From NCBI RefSeq assembly GCF_022829685.1, contig NZ_JAKSYE010000027.1:39359-103358 (forward strand): 64,000 nt of DNA. The letters are read 5' to 3'. Under the pieces are notes generated by a model. The model was not told where the DNA came from and ran no database searches. It worked only from the letters and a program-made list of their open reading frames with translations. This document shows positions 48,260 to 56,928 of this stretch, piece after piece. The DNA is from Methylobacterium sp. E-045. GTDB lineage: Bacteria; Pseudomonadota; Alphaproteobacteria; Rhizobiales; Beijerinckiaceae. Position 1 is the stretch's first letter; each line of letters opens with the position of its first letter. Made by a program: the position numbers and the translations under genes.

Positions 48260-48541
48260 TCAGGCGGCGATCCCCTCCCCCGCAGTTTGGAATTGAACCA
48301 AACTACAGCCGCTGGCGCAACCCGTTCCGCACGCATGGCCGGCCTCCGCCACCGCGTCTTGCAACGCACCCTGCAGGGCCGCCTGCATGATCGAACGGAT
48401 CGTCCGGGCGCAGCGGCCGCATTTCGGGCTGCAGCCGAGACAGGCCTGGACCTGCGCCGGGGTACGCGGACAATCCGGCCCGTCCTTCAGGCAGGCGCGG
48501 ACGGCACCGTCGGACAATACGTTACAGGAACAGACGATCAT
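48260..48541 (-). CDS. bfd: Bacterioferritin-associated ferredoxin
   Basis: 93-aa [2Fe-2S] protein that reduces ferric iron in bacterioferritin for release. Cysteine ligands are in MIVCSCNVLSDG (C4, C6) and CLGCSPKCGRCART (two ligands among these). A C-terminal Cys-rich addition (HACGTGCASGCSLVQ) holds three more cysteines beyond the Bfd core. ATG at 48541. With bfr it forms the typical bfd-bfr iron-mobilisation pair, downstream of an AT-rich palindrome. Confidence 0.92.
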   Translation of the reverse strand: MIVCSCNVLSDGAVRACLKDGPDCPRTPAQVQACLGCSPKCGRCARTIRSIMQAALQGALQDAVAEAGHACGTGCASGCSLVQFQTAGEGIAA

Positions 48542-49064
48542 GGGAGCTCGCTGGACGGGACAGGAAGCGTCGATCGCGGACGAGACAATTGCGTCATCGG
48601 CAAATTCCCCTCCCCGATCATCTGCTTGCGCGCCTTTTTAGAACTTTTAAAATCTACTGATGTCTCAATAACTTAACTGCCATGGGACGAATGCGCAAGG
48701 CGCGCGGACACACGCGGCATCACCTCCGAACGTCGGCACACGACCGGGAACGTGCCGCGGCCACAGCTGCGTCGGTCCCCTGGGCAAACCGGCGACACAC
48801 CCGGGAGCGGAGCCCCCGGATCCGTGGCATTTCGCCGGGTCACGGCGGCGCCATCCCGTTCTGGGAGGCGTGGAATGCGAGGGCCGGAGAGGAAGATCTT
48901 CCCTTCCGTTCGCTTGAGTGGCGCCGTCTCCCGGTTGCCGGATTCGTTCAACCAATGGCCGGACGGACGAAAGCCGATCCGCCGGGAACGAGGCGGCCCT
49001 ATGCGGGATGACGCAGCGACACGGGCGGCGGCTTTGATGCGGCCCGTGCCGGAGAAGGCCGCTT
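48542..49064. other. Intergenic region upstream of bfd
   Basis: About 520 bp separating bfd from the ruvA stop. The only compelling signal is the AT-rich palindrome at 48636-48652. Several open frames on both strands are shadow-like (Arg/Pro-rich, no ribosome site). The bfd promoter should lie in the first 120 bp. Confidence 0.5.
48636..48652. promoter_or_regulatory. Irr-box-like AT-rich palindrome before bfd-bfr
   Basis: TTTTAGAA (48636-48643), C, TTTTAAAA (48645-48652): an inverted repeat with one mismatch, resembling the TTTAGAA/TTCTAAA arms of Irr-regulated iron control elements of Rhizobiales. It sits about 95 bp upstream of the bfd ATG in otherwise GC-rich DNA. Irr or RirA identity is inferred. 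Confidence 0.5.
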
Positions 49065-49682
49065 TCAGCGCGCCAGTTCGCGAAGCCCGAGGCGAATCAG
49101 GGTCTTGGCCTCCGCCCCCTCCCCGGCGCCCTTCATCGCGGCGGCGATGGCGGCGGAGGCCTGGACAGGGGCATAGCCGAGATTGACCAGGGCGGAGATC
49201 GCATCGGCGGCCGGTTGCGGCGCGGTGCGGTCCTCCACCGCGCCTGACAGGGCGAGCACGGCGGGGTCGATGGGCGCGAAAGCCGGCGCCTTGTCCTTCA
49301 ATTCGGCGGTGAGGCGGGCGGCCAGGCGCGGGCCGACGCCCGGAGCGCGGGCGATGGAGGTCTTGTCCCCCATGGCGATGGCGGTGGCGAGGGCCTCCGG
49401 CTCCAGCACCGAAAGCAGGCCGAGGGCCACCTTAGAGCCCACCCCCTGCACGGTCTGGAGCAGGCGGAACCACTCGCGCTCCGCATCCGACCGGAAGCCG
49501 TAGAGCCGGATCATGTCCTCGCGGACATGGGTCTCGATGGCCAGCGAGGCCGCCTCGCCGACGCCGGGCATCCGCTGCAGGGTGCGGGCCGAGCAATGCA
49601 CCACGTAGCCGACGCCCTGCACGTCGAGGATCACGAAATCCTCGCCGTAGGAATCCACCACGCCCTTCAACTTGCCGATCAT
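49065..49682 (-). CDS. ruvA: Holliday junction DNA-binding protein RuvA
   Basis: 205-aa RuvA forming a tetramer on the four-way junction. OB-fold [20 protein letters not shown], helix-hairpin-helix regions in [18 protein letters not shown] and [19 protein letters not shown], and a C-terminal RuvB-contact domain ([16 protein letters not shown]). Starts ATG at 49682. Its usual partners ruvC and ruvB are separated by the YceI gene and by bfd-bfr/Uma2. Confidence 0.95.
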   Translation of the reverse strand: MIGKLKGVVDSYGEDFVILDVQGVGYVVHCSARTLQRMPGVGEAASLAIETHVREDMIRLYGFRSDAEREWFRLLQTVQGVGSKVALGLLSVLEPEALATAIAMGDKTSIARAPGVGPRLAARLTAELKDKAPAFAPIDPAVLALSGAVEDRTAPQPAADAISALVNLGYAPVQASAAIAAAMKGAGEGAEAKTLIRLGLRELAR

Positions 49683-49765
49683 GCGTCATCCCGTCATCAC
49701 GGACGGGTCTTTACCAGGGACAGGCCCGCCTGTCCGACCCGCCACCGAGAGAAAGTGACCGCCCG

Positions 49766-50383
49766 ATGCGCACACCCCTCGCCGCCCTCCTCGTCGTGAT
49801 GGCCGCCGCTGCCGCGAATGCCCAGAGCCCGGCCCAGGATACCGGCCCCACCACCGACCCGACCCAGGTCCGGGCCGGCAGCTACGTGCTCGACGCGGCC
49901 CACGGCAAGATCACTTGGTCGGTGAGCCACCTCGGCTACTCGACCTATTACGGTCAGATCACCGACGTGGCGGGACAGGCCGACCTCGACCCCAAGGATC
50001 CGGCCAAGAACCGGCTCACGGTGACCATCGGCATGGGGAGCATCAACGCCTTGAACGAGGCGCTCAACCGCCACCTCCAGGGGCCGGACTTCTTCGACAC
50101 CCAGAAATTTCCCACCGCCACCTTCACCGCCACCCTGGTGGAGCCCACGAGCCCAACCACGGCCCGCGTCGCCGGCAGCCTCACCCTGAAGGGGGTGACG
50201 AAGCCCGTGGCCTTCGACGCCACCTTCAACCGGGCCGGCCTCAACCCCATCGACAAGCGTTACACCGTGGGCTTCGATGGCTGGGCCGTGATCAAGCGCT
50301 CCGATTTCGGCGTCAGCGCCTTCCTCCCCGCCATCGGCGACGACGTGTCCCTGCGGCTGGAGGGCGAGTTCAAGGCGCAGTGA
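49766..50383 (+). CDS. YceI family periplasmic lipid-binding-type protein
   Basis: 205 aa with signal peptide (LAALLVVMAAAAANAQS). Beta-barrel lipocalin-like domain: YVLDAAHGKITWSVSHLGYS, GSINALNEALNRHLQGPDFF, KFPTATFTATLV and RSDFGVSAFLPAIGDDVSL, the YceI pattern. Family members bind isoprenoid lipids in the periplasm. Encoded on the plus strand between ruvC and ruvA, 82 bp from ruvA and converging on ruvC with 82 bp between the stops, where two palindromes are seen. Confidence 0.9.
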   Translation: MRTPLAALLVVMAAAAANAQSPAQDTGPTTDPTQVRAGSYVLDAAHGKITWSVSHLGYSTYYGQITDVAGQADLDPKDPAKNRLTVTIGMGSINALNEALNRHLQGPDFFDTQKFPTATFTATLVEPTSPTTARVAGSLTLKGVTKPVAFDATFNRAGLNPIDKRYTVGFDGWAVIKRSDFGVSAFLPAIGDDVSLRLEGEFKAQ

Positions 50384-50389
50384 GCGGGC

Positions 50390-50460
50390 GCCTCCTCCTC
50401 GCGGGGAGGCGTTTGTGGGTGGTACGGCCCCCGCCTCTCCCCGCAGGCGGGGCGGGAAGA
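50390..50460. repeat. REP-like palindromes between YceI and ruvC
   Basis: Two GC-rich inverted repeats, the first GCCTCCTCCTCGCGGGGAGGC at about 50390-50410 and the second around 50432-50458 (CCCGCCTCTCCCCGC with GCGGGGCGGG), lie between the converging YceI and ruvC stops. They share the CTCCCC-GGGGAG core seen at 41.2, 45.6 and 51.1 kb. Confidence 0.6.
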
Positions 50461-50465
50461 CATGC

Positions 50466-51029
50466 TCACCCTTTCGCCAGGGCTGCCGCGATCCGCGCGG
50501 CGGCGAGGCCGCTCACTCCGGCGACGGGGGCGTGGAGCTTCTTCAGGGCGTGAGCCCCACGATGGTTGGCATGGGTGACGGCGATGGCCAAGGCATCCGC
50601 CGCGTCCGCCGTCTTGAACTCGGCCTTGGGCATCAGGAACTTCACCATGGCCTGGATCTGCACCTTCTCGGCATGCCCAGAGCCGCAGACGGTCTTCTTC
50701 ACCAGGTTGGCGGCGTATTCGGAGACGGGCAACCCGGCCAGGGCCGGCACCAGCAGGGCGATGGCGCGGGCGTGCCCGAGCTTCAGGGTCGCCTGCGCAT
50801 CCTTGTTGACGAAGGTTTCTTCCACGGCGACCTCGTCGGGCGAGAATCCCGACACCACGCGGGTGATGCCCTCGTGCAATTCCCGCAGACGCAGGGCCAA
50901 CGGCAGGTCCCCGTCCGAGGTCACGACCCCGCAATCGACGTAAGTCAGCTTGGTCCCGACGACGGAGATCAGCCCCCAGCCGGTGCGGCGCAGGCCGGGA
51001 TCGATGCCGAGGATGCGGATGGGGGTCAT
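50466..51029 (-). CDS. ruvC: Holliday junction resolvase RuvC
   Basis: 187-aa crossover junction endonuclease. Catalytic acidic residues in [17 protein letters not shown] (Asp), [18 protein letters not shown] (Glu) and [17 protein letters not shown] (Asp pair). ATG at 51029 ([12 protein letters not shown]) chosen over an upstream in-frame codon. Lies 271 bp below yebC as in other alphaproteobacteria. A palindrome at 51138-51160 occupies part of that spacer. Confidence 0.95.
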   Translation of the reverse strand: MTPIRILGIDPGLRRTGWGLISVVGTKLTYVDCGVVTSDGDLPLALRLRELHEGITRVVSGFSPDEVAVEETFVNKDAQATLKLGHARAIALLVPALAGLPVSEYAANLVKKTVCGSGHAEKVQIQAMVKFLMPKAEFKTADAADALAIAVTHANHRGAHALKKLHAPVAGVSGLAAARIAAALAKG

Positions 51030-51136
51030 GGGGGCCTGTATCGCGGTGACTGCCTGTGGCGCGCCGCTATCATAGGCCAGACAGGCGGCCGGGGATGCCC
51101 CCTCCCCGATTGCGCATGCGGGTGAAGGTGTTCGCA

Positions 51137-51163
51137 TCCCCTCTCCCCGCGAGCGAGGAGAGG
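51137..51163. repeat. REP-like palindrome upstream of ruvC
   Basis: CCTCTCCCCGC-GA-GCGAGGAGAGG, an imperfect inverted repeat at about 51137-51163, with the same CTCTCCCC/GGGGAGAG core as the copy at 45603-45626. Confidence 0.6.
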
Positions 51164-51300
51164 ACGGCGTTCTCCTCCGTCAGAGGAAAAAGCCATGTGC
51201 GATGGCTCTTCCCTATCAGACTTCGAGCCTGCCCGACTCGACCAACCCGGAGGACGGATCGGGCAAGCCGCAGATCAGGACAAAGGAGAACGGTGGCCCC

Positions 51301-52047
51301 TCAGCCCTCCAACTTCGCCACCAGCGCGTCGGAGAGGGCGAAGTTGACGTAGACGTTCTGGACGTCGTCCTGGTCCTCGATGACCTCCACGAGGCGGATC
51401 AGCTTCTCGCCGGTCTCGTCGTCGACCTCGATGGTGTTCTGGGCCTTCCAGACCAGGGCCGTGCGGCGCGGCTCGCCGAAGCGGGCCTCCAGGGCCTTGG
51501 AGACCTCGCCGTAGGAATCCTGGGCGCAGGTGATCTCGTGGCCGTCCTCGGAGGAGCGCACGTCGTCGGCGCCCGCCTCGATGGCGGCCTCCAGCATCGT
51601 GTCGGCATCGGCCACCGATGCATCGAACTCCACCACGCCCACATGGTCGAACATGAAGGACACGGCGCCCGTCTCGGCGAGGCTGCCGCCGGACTTGGTG
51701 AAGGCCGAACGCACGTCGGAGGCGGTGCGGTTGCGGTTGTCGGTCTGGGCCTCGACGATGAGGGCCGCACCGCCGGGGCCGTAGCCCTCGTAGCGGATCT
51801 CGTCGTAGCTTTCGGCGTCCGCGCCCGAGGCCTTCTTGATGGCGCGCTCGATATTGTCCTTGGGCACGTTCTCCGCCCGGGCGGCGATGATGGCGGCGCG
51901 CAGGCGCGCGTTCATCGCCGGGTCGGGCATGCCGAGCTTGGCCGCCACCGTGATCTCGCGGGCGAGCTTGCCGAAGATCTTGGAGCGGACCGCATCGACG
52001 CGGCCCTTGCGGTGCATGATGTTCTTGAACTGGGAATGGCCGGCCAT
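51301..52047 (-). CDS. yebC: YebC/PmpR family regulatory protein
   Basis: 248-aa protein: [20 protein letters not shown], the TACO1/YebC signature, then three domains including [20 protein letters not shown] and [20 protein letters not shown]. Members act as transcription factors or as ribosome-associated factors relieving stalling at polyproline. ATG at 52047 chosen. It is the conserved neighbour of ruvC. Confidence 0.95.
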   Translation of the reverse strand: MAGHSQFKNIMHRKGRVDAVRSKIFGKLAREITVAAKLGMPDPAMNARLRAAIIAARAENVPKDNIERAIKKASGADAESYDEIRYEGYGPGGAALIVEAQTDNRNRTASDVRSAFTKSGGSLAETGAVSFMFDHVGVVEFDASVADADTMLEAAIEAGADDVRSSEDGHEITCAQDSYGEVSKALEARFGEPRRTALVWKAQNTIEVDDETGEKLIRLVEVIEDQDDVQNVYVNFALSDALVAKLEG

Positions 52048-52208
52048 GGCGTGACCTTGGATCGTGTCAGAGGTGGAACGGAGGAGCGCGCATGCGTCGC
52101 CGCCGCGGCATTTGGCCGGGTTATAGGCCGGGTCCGCCCACGGAGGCAACGCGAGCGCACGCGCCGCGTTGGCGGAACAGGGCTTTTCCGGTCCCGGCGG
52201 ATACGAAC

Positions 52209-52367
52209 ATGTCGACATTCCCCCGAGACGACGGGATCCGGCGGCCCTGGTGGCGCCTCGCGCTGACCGCCGGCCTCGGTCTCCTGGCCGGGGCGACGCT
52301 GTTCCCCCGGCAGGCCAAGGGGGTCAGCCCGCCCGATCGTGCCAGGCCGCCAGCCCCGCGAGGGTGA
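52209..52367 (+). CDS. Hypothetical 52-aa membrane peptide
   Basis: [20 protein letters not shown] followed by a hydrophobic stretch ([16 protein letters not shown]) and a Pro/Arg-rich tail. The ATG at 52209 lacks a strong ribosome site, and the 3' end overlaps the HAD gene by 44 bp on the opposite strand, so this is a weak call. Confidence 0.35.
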   Translation: MSTFPRDDGIRRPWWRLALTAGLGLLAGATLFPRQAKGVSPPDRARPPAPRG

Positions 52368-53070
52368 CGACCCCTCCGGCCCATGGAACGCCCGCGAGGT
52401 GGGTATGGGGCGTACCCGGCTCGCCGAGATCCGACACCGCCGAGAAGGCGCCCTCCAGGCTGTGGCCGCCGGTGTAACGGCTGCGCGTCGCCACCACCGG
52501 CAGGCCCGCATCCAGCGCCGACCGGATGCCGGCCGCGGAATCCTCGAAGGCGATGGCCTCCCCCGCCGCCACGCCGAGGCGCGTCAGGGCGAGGACGAAC
52601 ACGTCCGGATGCGGTTTCTTGCGCTCCGCCTCGTCGCCGCAGGCCACCACGTCGAAGGGGCTGCCCTCGGGAAAGTTGACGGCGAGGAGCGCGTCCACGT
52701 TGGGTCGACTCGTGGTGCTGGCCACCGCAAGGAGCAGGCCCGCGCGCTTGGCTTCCCCCACGAGCCGCGCGATGCCGGGGCGCAGTTCGAGGGCTCCCTT
52801 CGTGACGAGGTCGCCGTAGATCCCGGTCTTGCGGTCGTGGATCTCGCTCATCTGGGTGCGGCGTTCCGCATCCGGCGCGCCGTGCTCGGTGGCCACGTAA
52901 TGGGCGAGCCGCTCCTTGCCGCCCATGACGGTGAGGAGATCGGCATAGAGCTCCGGCGACCAATGCCAGTCGAGCCCCAGTTCGGAGAACGCGCGGTTGA
53001 AGGCCTGCCGGTGCAGATCCTCGGTCTCGGCCAGCGTCCCGTCGACGTCGAAGATCAGCGCCTTCAACAT
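52324..53070 (-). CDS. cbbY: HAD-family phosphatase (CbbY-like)
   Basis: 248-aa haloacid-dehalogenase hydrolase. Motif [21 protein letters not shown] (nucleophile Asp), motif [17 protein letters not shown], motif [20 protein letters not shown], motif [20 protein letters not shown]. Members of the CbbY group dephosphorylate sugar phosphates such as xylulose-1,5-bisphosphate to protect RuBisCO. It overlaps the rpe stop by 7 bp and so is part of the rpe unit. Name is inferred from the neighbourhood and motif similarity. Confidence 0.82.
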   Translation of the reverse strand: MLKALIFDVDGTLAETEDLHRQAFNRAFSELGLDWHWSPELYADLLTVMGGKERLAHYVATEHGAPDAERRTQMSEIHDRKTGIYGDLVTKGALELRPGIARLVGEAKRAGLLLAVASTTSRPNVDALLAVNFPEGSPFDVVACGDEAERKKPHPDVFVLALTRLGVAAGEAIAFEDSAAGIRSALDAGLPVVATRSRYTGGHSLEGAFSAVSDLGEPGTPHTHLAGVPWAGGVVTLAGLAAWHDRAG

Positions 53071-53750
53071 GCGACGGAGCCGCCGGCGCCCGCCCGGATC
53101 GCGGCGATGCGCTCGGCATATCCGGCCGGCCCGCCCTTGAACACGGCGCTGCCGGCGACGAAGGCGTTGGCTCCGGCAGCGGCGGCGAGGCCGACGGTCT
53201 CCGGCGTGATGCCGCCATCCACCTCGATGTCGATGTCGCGTCCGGCGGTCATGGCCTTGATCCGGGCGATGGTCTCCAGCGTCGAGGGGATGAAGTTCTG
53301 GCCGCCGAAGCCGGGATTCACCGTCATCATCAGGACGAGGTCGACCATGTCGATCAGGGGCTCGATGGCGCTCGCAGGGGTGCCGGGATTCAGCGCGATT
53401 CCGGCGCGTTTCCCGAGGGCCCGGATGGTCTGGAGCGAGCGGTGGATGTGTGGGCCGGCCTCCACATGGACGGAGATCGCATCCGCGCCGGCCGCGGCGA
53501 AGGCCGCGAGATAGGGGTCGGCGGGGGCGATCATCAGGTGGACGTCGAAGACCTTGGCGCTGTGCGGCCGGAGCGCCTTCACCACGTCGGGGCCGAAGGT
53601 GATGTTGGGCACGAAATGGCCGTCCATCACGTCGAGATGGATCCAGTCCGCCCCGGCCTCCGAGACCGCGCGGACCTCCTCGCCGAGGGCGGCGAAATCC
53701 GCCGATAGGATGGAGGGGGAGATGATGGGGCCGGCCGTGCGGGTCGTCAT
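53064..53750 (-). CDS. rpe: Ribulose-phosphate 3-epimerase
   Basis: 228-aa TIM-barrel metalloenzyme converting ribulose-5-P and xylulose-5-P. Motifs: [34 protein letters not shown] (His and Asp metal ligands), [36 protein letters not shown] and [23 protein letters not shown] at 53750 ([13 protein letters not shown]) is chosen because an upstream in-frame start would overlap prk. The HAD gene overlaps its stop by 7 bp. Confidence 0.95.
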   Translation of the reverse strand: MTTRTAGPIISPSILSADFAALGEEVRAVSEAGADWIHLDVMDGHFVPNITFGPDVVKALRPHSAKVFDVHLMIAPADPYLAAFAAAGADAISVHVEAGPHIHRSLQTIRALGKRAGIALNPGTPASAIEPLIDMVDLVLMMTVNPGFGGQNFIPSTLETIARIKAMTAGRDIDIEVDGGITPETVGLAAAAGANAFVAGSAVFKGGPAGYAERIAAIRAGAGGSVAC

Positions 53751-53811
53751 TCGGGCTATCTCGTCCACTTTGTCGGTCCGGCAAGAGCAAGAGCCCGGAC
53801 GTTCGCTGGTC

Positions 53812-54672
53812 TCAGGCAAGCCGGCGCTTGCGCTCCACCAATTGCATGATGATCGGGGTCAGGATGAGCTGCATCGCGATGTCGAGCTTGCCACCCGGAA
53901 TCACGATGGAATTGGCGCGGCTCATGAAGGAGCCCTGGATCATCGAGATCAGGTAGGAGAAGTCGATGCCCTTCGGATCCTTGAAGCGGATCACCACCAT
54001 CGATTCGTCGGCGGTGGGAATCCAGCGGGCGATGAAGGGGTTGGAGGTGTCCACCGTGGGCACGCGCTGGAAGTTGATGTCCGTCCAGGTGAATTGCGGG
54101 CAGATCGTCTGCACGTAGTCCGGCATGCGCCGCAGGATCACGTCGGTGACGGCCTCGGTGGAATAGCCGCGGAACGAGCGGTCCCGGTGCAGCTTCTGGA
54201 TCCATTCGAGGTTGATCACCGGCACCACGCCGATCTTGAGGTCGGCGTAGCGTGCCATGTCGACATTGTCGTCGACGACGCAGCCGTGGAGGCCCTCGTA
54301 GAACAGCAGGTCGGAGCCCGGCGGGAACTCCTCCCACGGCGTGAAGGTGCCAGGCTCCGCGCCGTAGGCCTGCGCGTCGGCGACGTCGTGGACGTAGTGG
54401 CGCGTGCGCCCGCCGCCGGATTCGCCGTAGCTGCGAAACACCTCCTCCAGTTCCAGGAGCAGATTGGCGCGTGGCGCGAAGTGGCTGAGGGTCGGCTCCT
54501 CGGCCATGGCCTTGCGCATGGCGTTGCGATCGAGGGCGTGGAACGCGTCCCCCTCGATGTAGACCGCGCTCACGTCCTCGCGGCGGAAGATCTGTTCGAA
54601 CGTATTGCGCACGGAGGTCGTGCCGGCGCCCGACGATCCGGTGACCGAAATGATGGGATGACGCGCCGACAT
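53812..54672 (-). CDS. prk: Phosphoribulokinase
   Basis: 286-aa kinase making ribulose-1,5-bisphosphate from ribulose-5-P and ATP. P-loop [20 protein letters not shown]; further motifs [60 protein letters not shown]. Length is that of the bacterial class I type. ATG at 54672, 34 bp after fbp. No RuBisCO gene in the window; in M. extorquens PRK has been reported to serve as a regulator through RuBP, sensed by a LysR regulator of this neighbourhood type. Confidence 0.95.
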   Translation of the reverse strand: MSARHPIISVTGSSGAGTTSVRNTFEQIFRREDVSAVYIEGDAFHALDRNAMRKAMAEEPTLSHFAPRANLLLELEEVFRSYGESGGGRTRHYVHDVADAQAYGAEPGTFTPWEEFPPGSDLLFYEGLHGCVVDDNVDMARYADLKIGVVPVINLEWIQKLHRDRSFRGYSTEAVTDVILRRMPDYVQTICPQFTWTDINFQRVPTVDTSNPFIARWIPTADESMVVIRFKDPKGIDFSYLISMIQGSFMSRANSIVIPGGKLDIAMQLILTPIIMQLVERKRRLA

Positions 54673-54706
54673 GAACGATGCCCGACCTGTTCCAGCCTGT
54701 GCCGGG

Positions 54707-55768
54707 TCAGCTGCGCATGAGGCCGCGCTGGCCGAATAGGGGCGAGCGACCGGCCGCGGCATTCCGGCCCCCGTAATACTTGGCGACGCAGGCCACGTCC
54801 TCGGTCGATCCGAACACCAGCGGCACGCGCTCGTGGATGCCGGTGGCGGAGATGTCGAGGATGCGGTTGGCGCCGTCGGTGGCCGCGGCACCGGCCTGCT
54901 CCATCAGCATCGCGATCGGCGCGGCCTCGTAGAGAAGGCGCAAACGACCCTGCGCGTAGCCCTTCCGGTTGTCGCCGGGATACAGGAACACGCCCCCACG
55001 CAGGAGCACCCGCTGCGCATCGGCCACGAGGGAGCCGAGCCAGCGCATGTTGAAGTTCTTGTCCAGCGGTCCATCGGAACCGGCCAGACAATCCTCGATA
55101 TAGGCCTTCACCGGAGTGTCCCAATGGCGGGCGTTGGACGCGTTGATGGCGTATTCCTTGGCGGCGGCCACCACCTCGATCCGCGGGCTGGTGAGGCGGA
55201 ACACACGCTCGGCCCGATCCAGGGTGAAGATCTGCGTGCCGAAGCCGAGGGTCAGCACCAGGGAGGTCGCCGGGCCGTAGGTGACGAAACCGGCGGCGAG
55301 CTGGGCGGTGCCGGGGCTGGTGAACGAGGCGAGCGGGTTCTGGGCCGTCGCGCCCACGGGCCGGATGCCGAAGATCGAGCCCACCGCCATGTTCACGCCG
55401 ATGTTGGACGAGCCGTCCAGGGGATCGATGGCGACGGCGAGGGGGGCGCCGGGGTTGAGGAGCATGATGCCCTCGGCCTCCTCCGAGGCGACCTCCGCCA
55501 CCGGCGCGCCGCGCAGGGCCTCGGTGAAGCGGTGATGCGCCAGCACGTCGAGGGCCTTCTGCACGTCGCCGTCGCTGTTCTGCTCGCCCTGCGCCGCGAG
55601 ATCGCCGCCGCCCAGTGCGCCGCGGCCGATCACCTCGCTCACATCCACGGCCGCCTCAGCACAGGCCGCGATGACTGCGGCGACGTCGGCGAGGCCCTGA
55701 TCGGCGGCGACCGCCTGGGCGAGGTACGCGTCGAGCCGCGACCCGATTTCCAGAGACCCCAACGACAT
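54707..55768 (-). CDS. fbp: Fructose-1,6-bisphosphatase, class I
   Basis: 353-aa enzyme hydrolysing fructose-1,6-bisphosphate. The family signature APLAVAIDPLDGSSNIGVNM (Asp-Pro-x-Asp-Gly-Ser) is complete, and metal/substrate motifs KNFNMRWLGSLVADAQRVL and GGVFLYPGDNRKG are visible. Cytoplasmic. ATG at 55768 with AGAGGA. First gene of the fbp-prk-rpe-HAD unit and divergent to the lysR gene across about 200 bp. Confidence 0.94.
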   Translation of the reverse strand: MSLGSLEIGSRLDAYLAQAVAADQGLADVAAVIAACAEAAVDVSEVIGRGALGGGDLAAQGEQNSDGDVQKALDVLAHHRFTEALRGAPVAEVASEEAEGIMLLNPGAPLAVAIDPLDGSSNIGVNMAVGSIFGIRPVGATAQNPLASFTSPGTAQLAAGFVTYGPATSLVLTLGFGTQIFTLDRAERVFRLTSPRIEVVAAAKEYAINASNARHWDTPVKAYIEDCLAGSDGPLDKNFNMRWLGSLVADAQRVLLRGGVFLYPGDNRKGYAQGRLRLLYEAAPIAMLMEQAGAAATDGANRILDISATGIHERVPLVFGSTEDVACVAKYYGGRNAAAGRSPLFGQRGLMRS

Positions 55769-55971
55769 CGGCTCACGTCCTCTTCCACAGACCCGCCGGA
55801 GACCATCCGGCCGCTCATCATCCGTCCCGGTTCCAGACCTTCGAAAGGCTGGAGCCCCGCCCTTTGCACGATAGCGCCGGGTTCAACCAGAGCACCAGAC
55901 GGGCATTCCCCGTGCAAAGAAGGAATTCTGAAAAAACTTGCGGGCGGTTCCAAAAAAACTAAAAACGCCGG
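55769..55971. promoter_or_regulatory. Divergent fbp/lysR control region with 9-bp inverted repeat
   Basis: CTTTGCACG (55862-55870) and CGTGCAAAG (55911-55919) are a perfect inverted repeat 40 nt apart; a T/A-rich stretch (about 55920-55965, with runs of A) follows before the lysR ATG. LysR regulators of the CbbR type bind T-N11-A-like dyads spread over such spans, so this is a candidate operator. No direct evidence of binding. Confidence 0.55.
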
Positions 55972-56928
55972 ATGCGCAACCTTTCGCTCAAGCAACTCCA
56001 GGCCGTCGCAGCGGTCGCCCGCCTCGGAACGATGACCCGCGCGGCCCAGGAACTCAACGTCACCTCGGCGGCGCTCTACGCGCGCATCCGCCAGTTGGAG
56101 GAGGAGGCGGGACTGCTGCTGTTCGACCGGACCCCCACGGGCCTGAAGCCCACCGATGCCGGGCGCGAGATGCTGTGGGCGATCGACAGCATCAACACGG
56201 TGCTGGAGACCTGCGCCGACCGGCTCCAGACCCTCAAGGGCGGCAGTGGCGGCCGGGTCGCCATGGGGGTGGTGTCCACCGCCAAGTATTTCACGCCCCA
56301 GATCATCGCCGGCTTCGTCGACCGGTATCCCGCGGTGGAGATCAACCTCGTCGTCGGCAATCGTGGCGCCATGGTCGAGGCCCTGCGCAACTACGAGATC
56401 GACTTTGCCATCATGGGTCGTCCGCCGCGCGACTTCGCCATCGAAGCCGAGATGTTCGGCGCGCACCCGCTGGTGATCATCGCGGCGCCGGACCATCGCC
56501 TCAGCGCGCGGACCAACCTCACGCGGGCGGATCTGTCCGAGGAATCCTTCCTGGTGCGCGAGGAAGGGTCCGGCACCCGCACGGTTTTCGAGGAGTTCAT
56601 GTCGGGCATCATGATCCAGCGCGCGAAGCTCGGGATCGATTCGGGTTCGAACGAAACCATCAAGCAGGCGGTGATGGCCGGGCTCGGGATCGCCCTCATC
56701 TCCGGCCACACGGTGGCGGCCGAGGTGGAGAGCGGGCGCATCATCCTGCTCGACGTGCAGGGATTGCCGATCCGTCGCGACTGGTACGTGGTCCGCCGCG
56801 CCGACAAGGTGCTCGGGCCGGCGGCGGCGGCATTCTGGGATTACACGGTGAAGGAAGGCGGGCGGAAGCTGCCGCGTCTGGCCCTGTCACCGGCTGTCAG
56901 TTCGGTCACCGCGGAGTTCGAGGCGTGA
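55972..56928 (+). CDS. LysR-family regulator, CbbR/QscR type
   Basis: 318-aa transcription factor. N-terminal HTH MRNLSLKQLQAVAAVARLGT with AAQELNVTSAALYARIRQLE, linker, then an effector domain: GGRVAMGVVSTAKYFTPQII, VEINLVVGNRGAMVEALRNY, IDFAIMGRPPRDFAIEAEMF, SFLVREEGSGTRTVFEEFMS, closely matching CbbR (VSTAKYF, GNR, AIMGRPP, EGSGTR). CbbR regulates Calvin genes; QscR, a CbbR homologue in M. extorquens, controls the serine cycle. Position divergent to fbp fits. Stop overlaps the next start (GTGA). Confidence 0.93.
   Translation: MRNLSLKQLQAVAAVARLGTMTRAAQELNVTSAALYARIRQLEEEAGLLLFDRTPTGLKPTDAGREMLWAIDSINTVLETCADRLQTLKGGSGGRVAMGVVSTAKYFTPQIIAGFVDRYPAVEINLVVGNRGAMVEALRNYEIDFAIMGRPPRDFAIEAEMFGAHPLVIIAAPDHRLSARTNLTRADLSEESFLVREEGSGTRTVFEEFMSGIMIQRAKLGIDSGSNETIKQAVMAGLGIALISGHTVAAEVESGRIILLDVQGLPIRRDWYVVRRADKVLGPAAAAFWDYTVKEGGRKLPRLALSPAVSSVTAEFEA

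Noticed and set aside
48682..49011. Small plus-strand frames upstream of bfd
   Set aside because: Arg/Gly/Pro-rich, overlapping frames with no ribosome site or conserved pattern.
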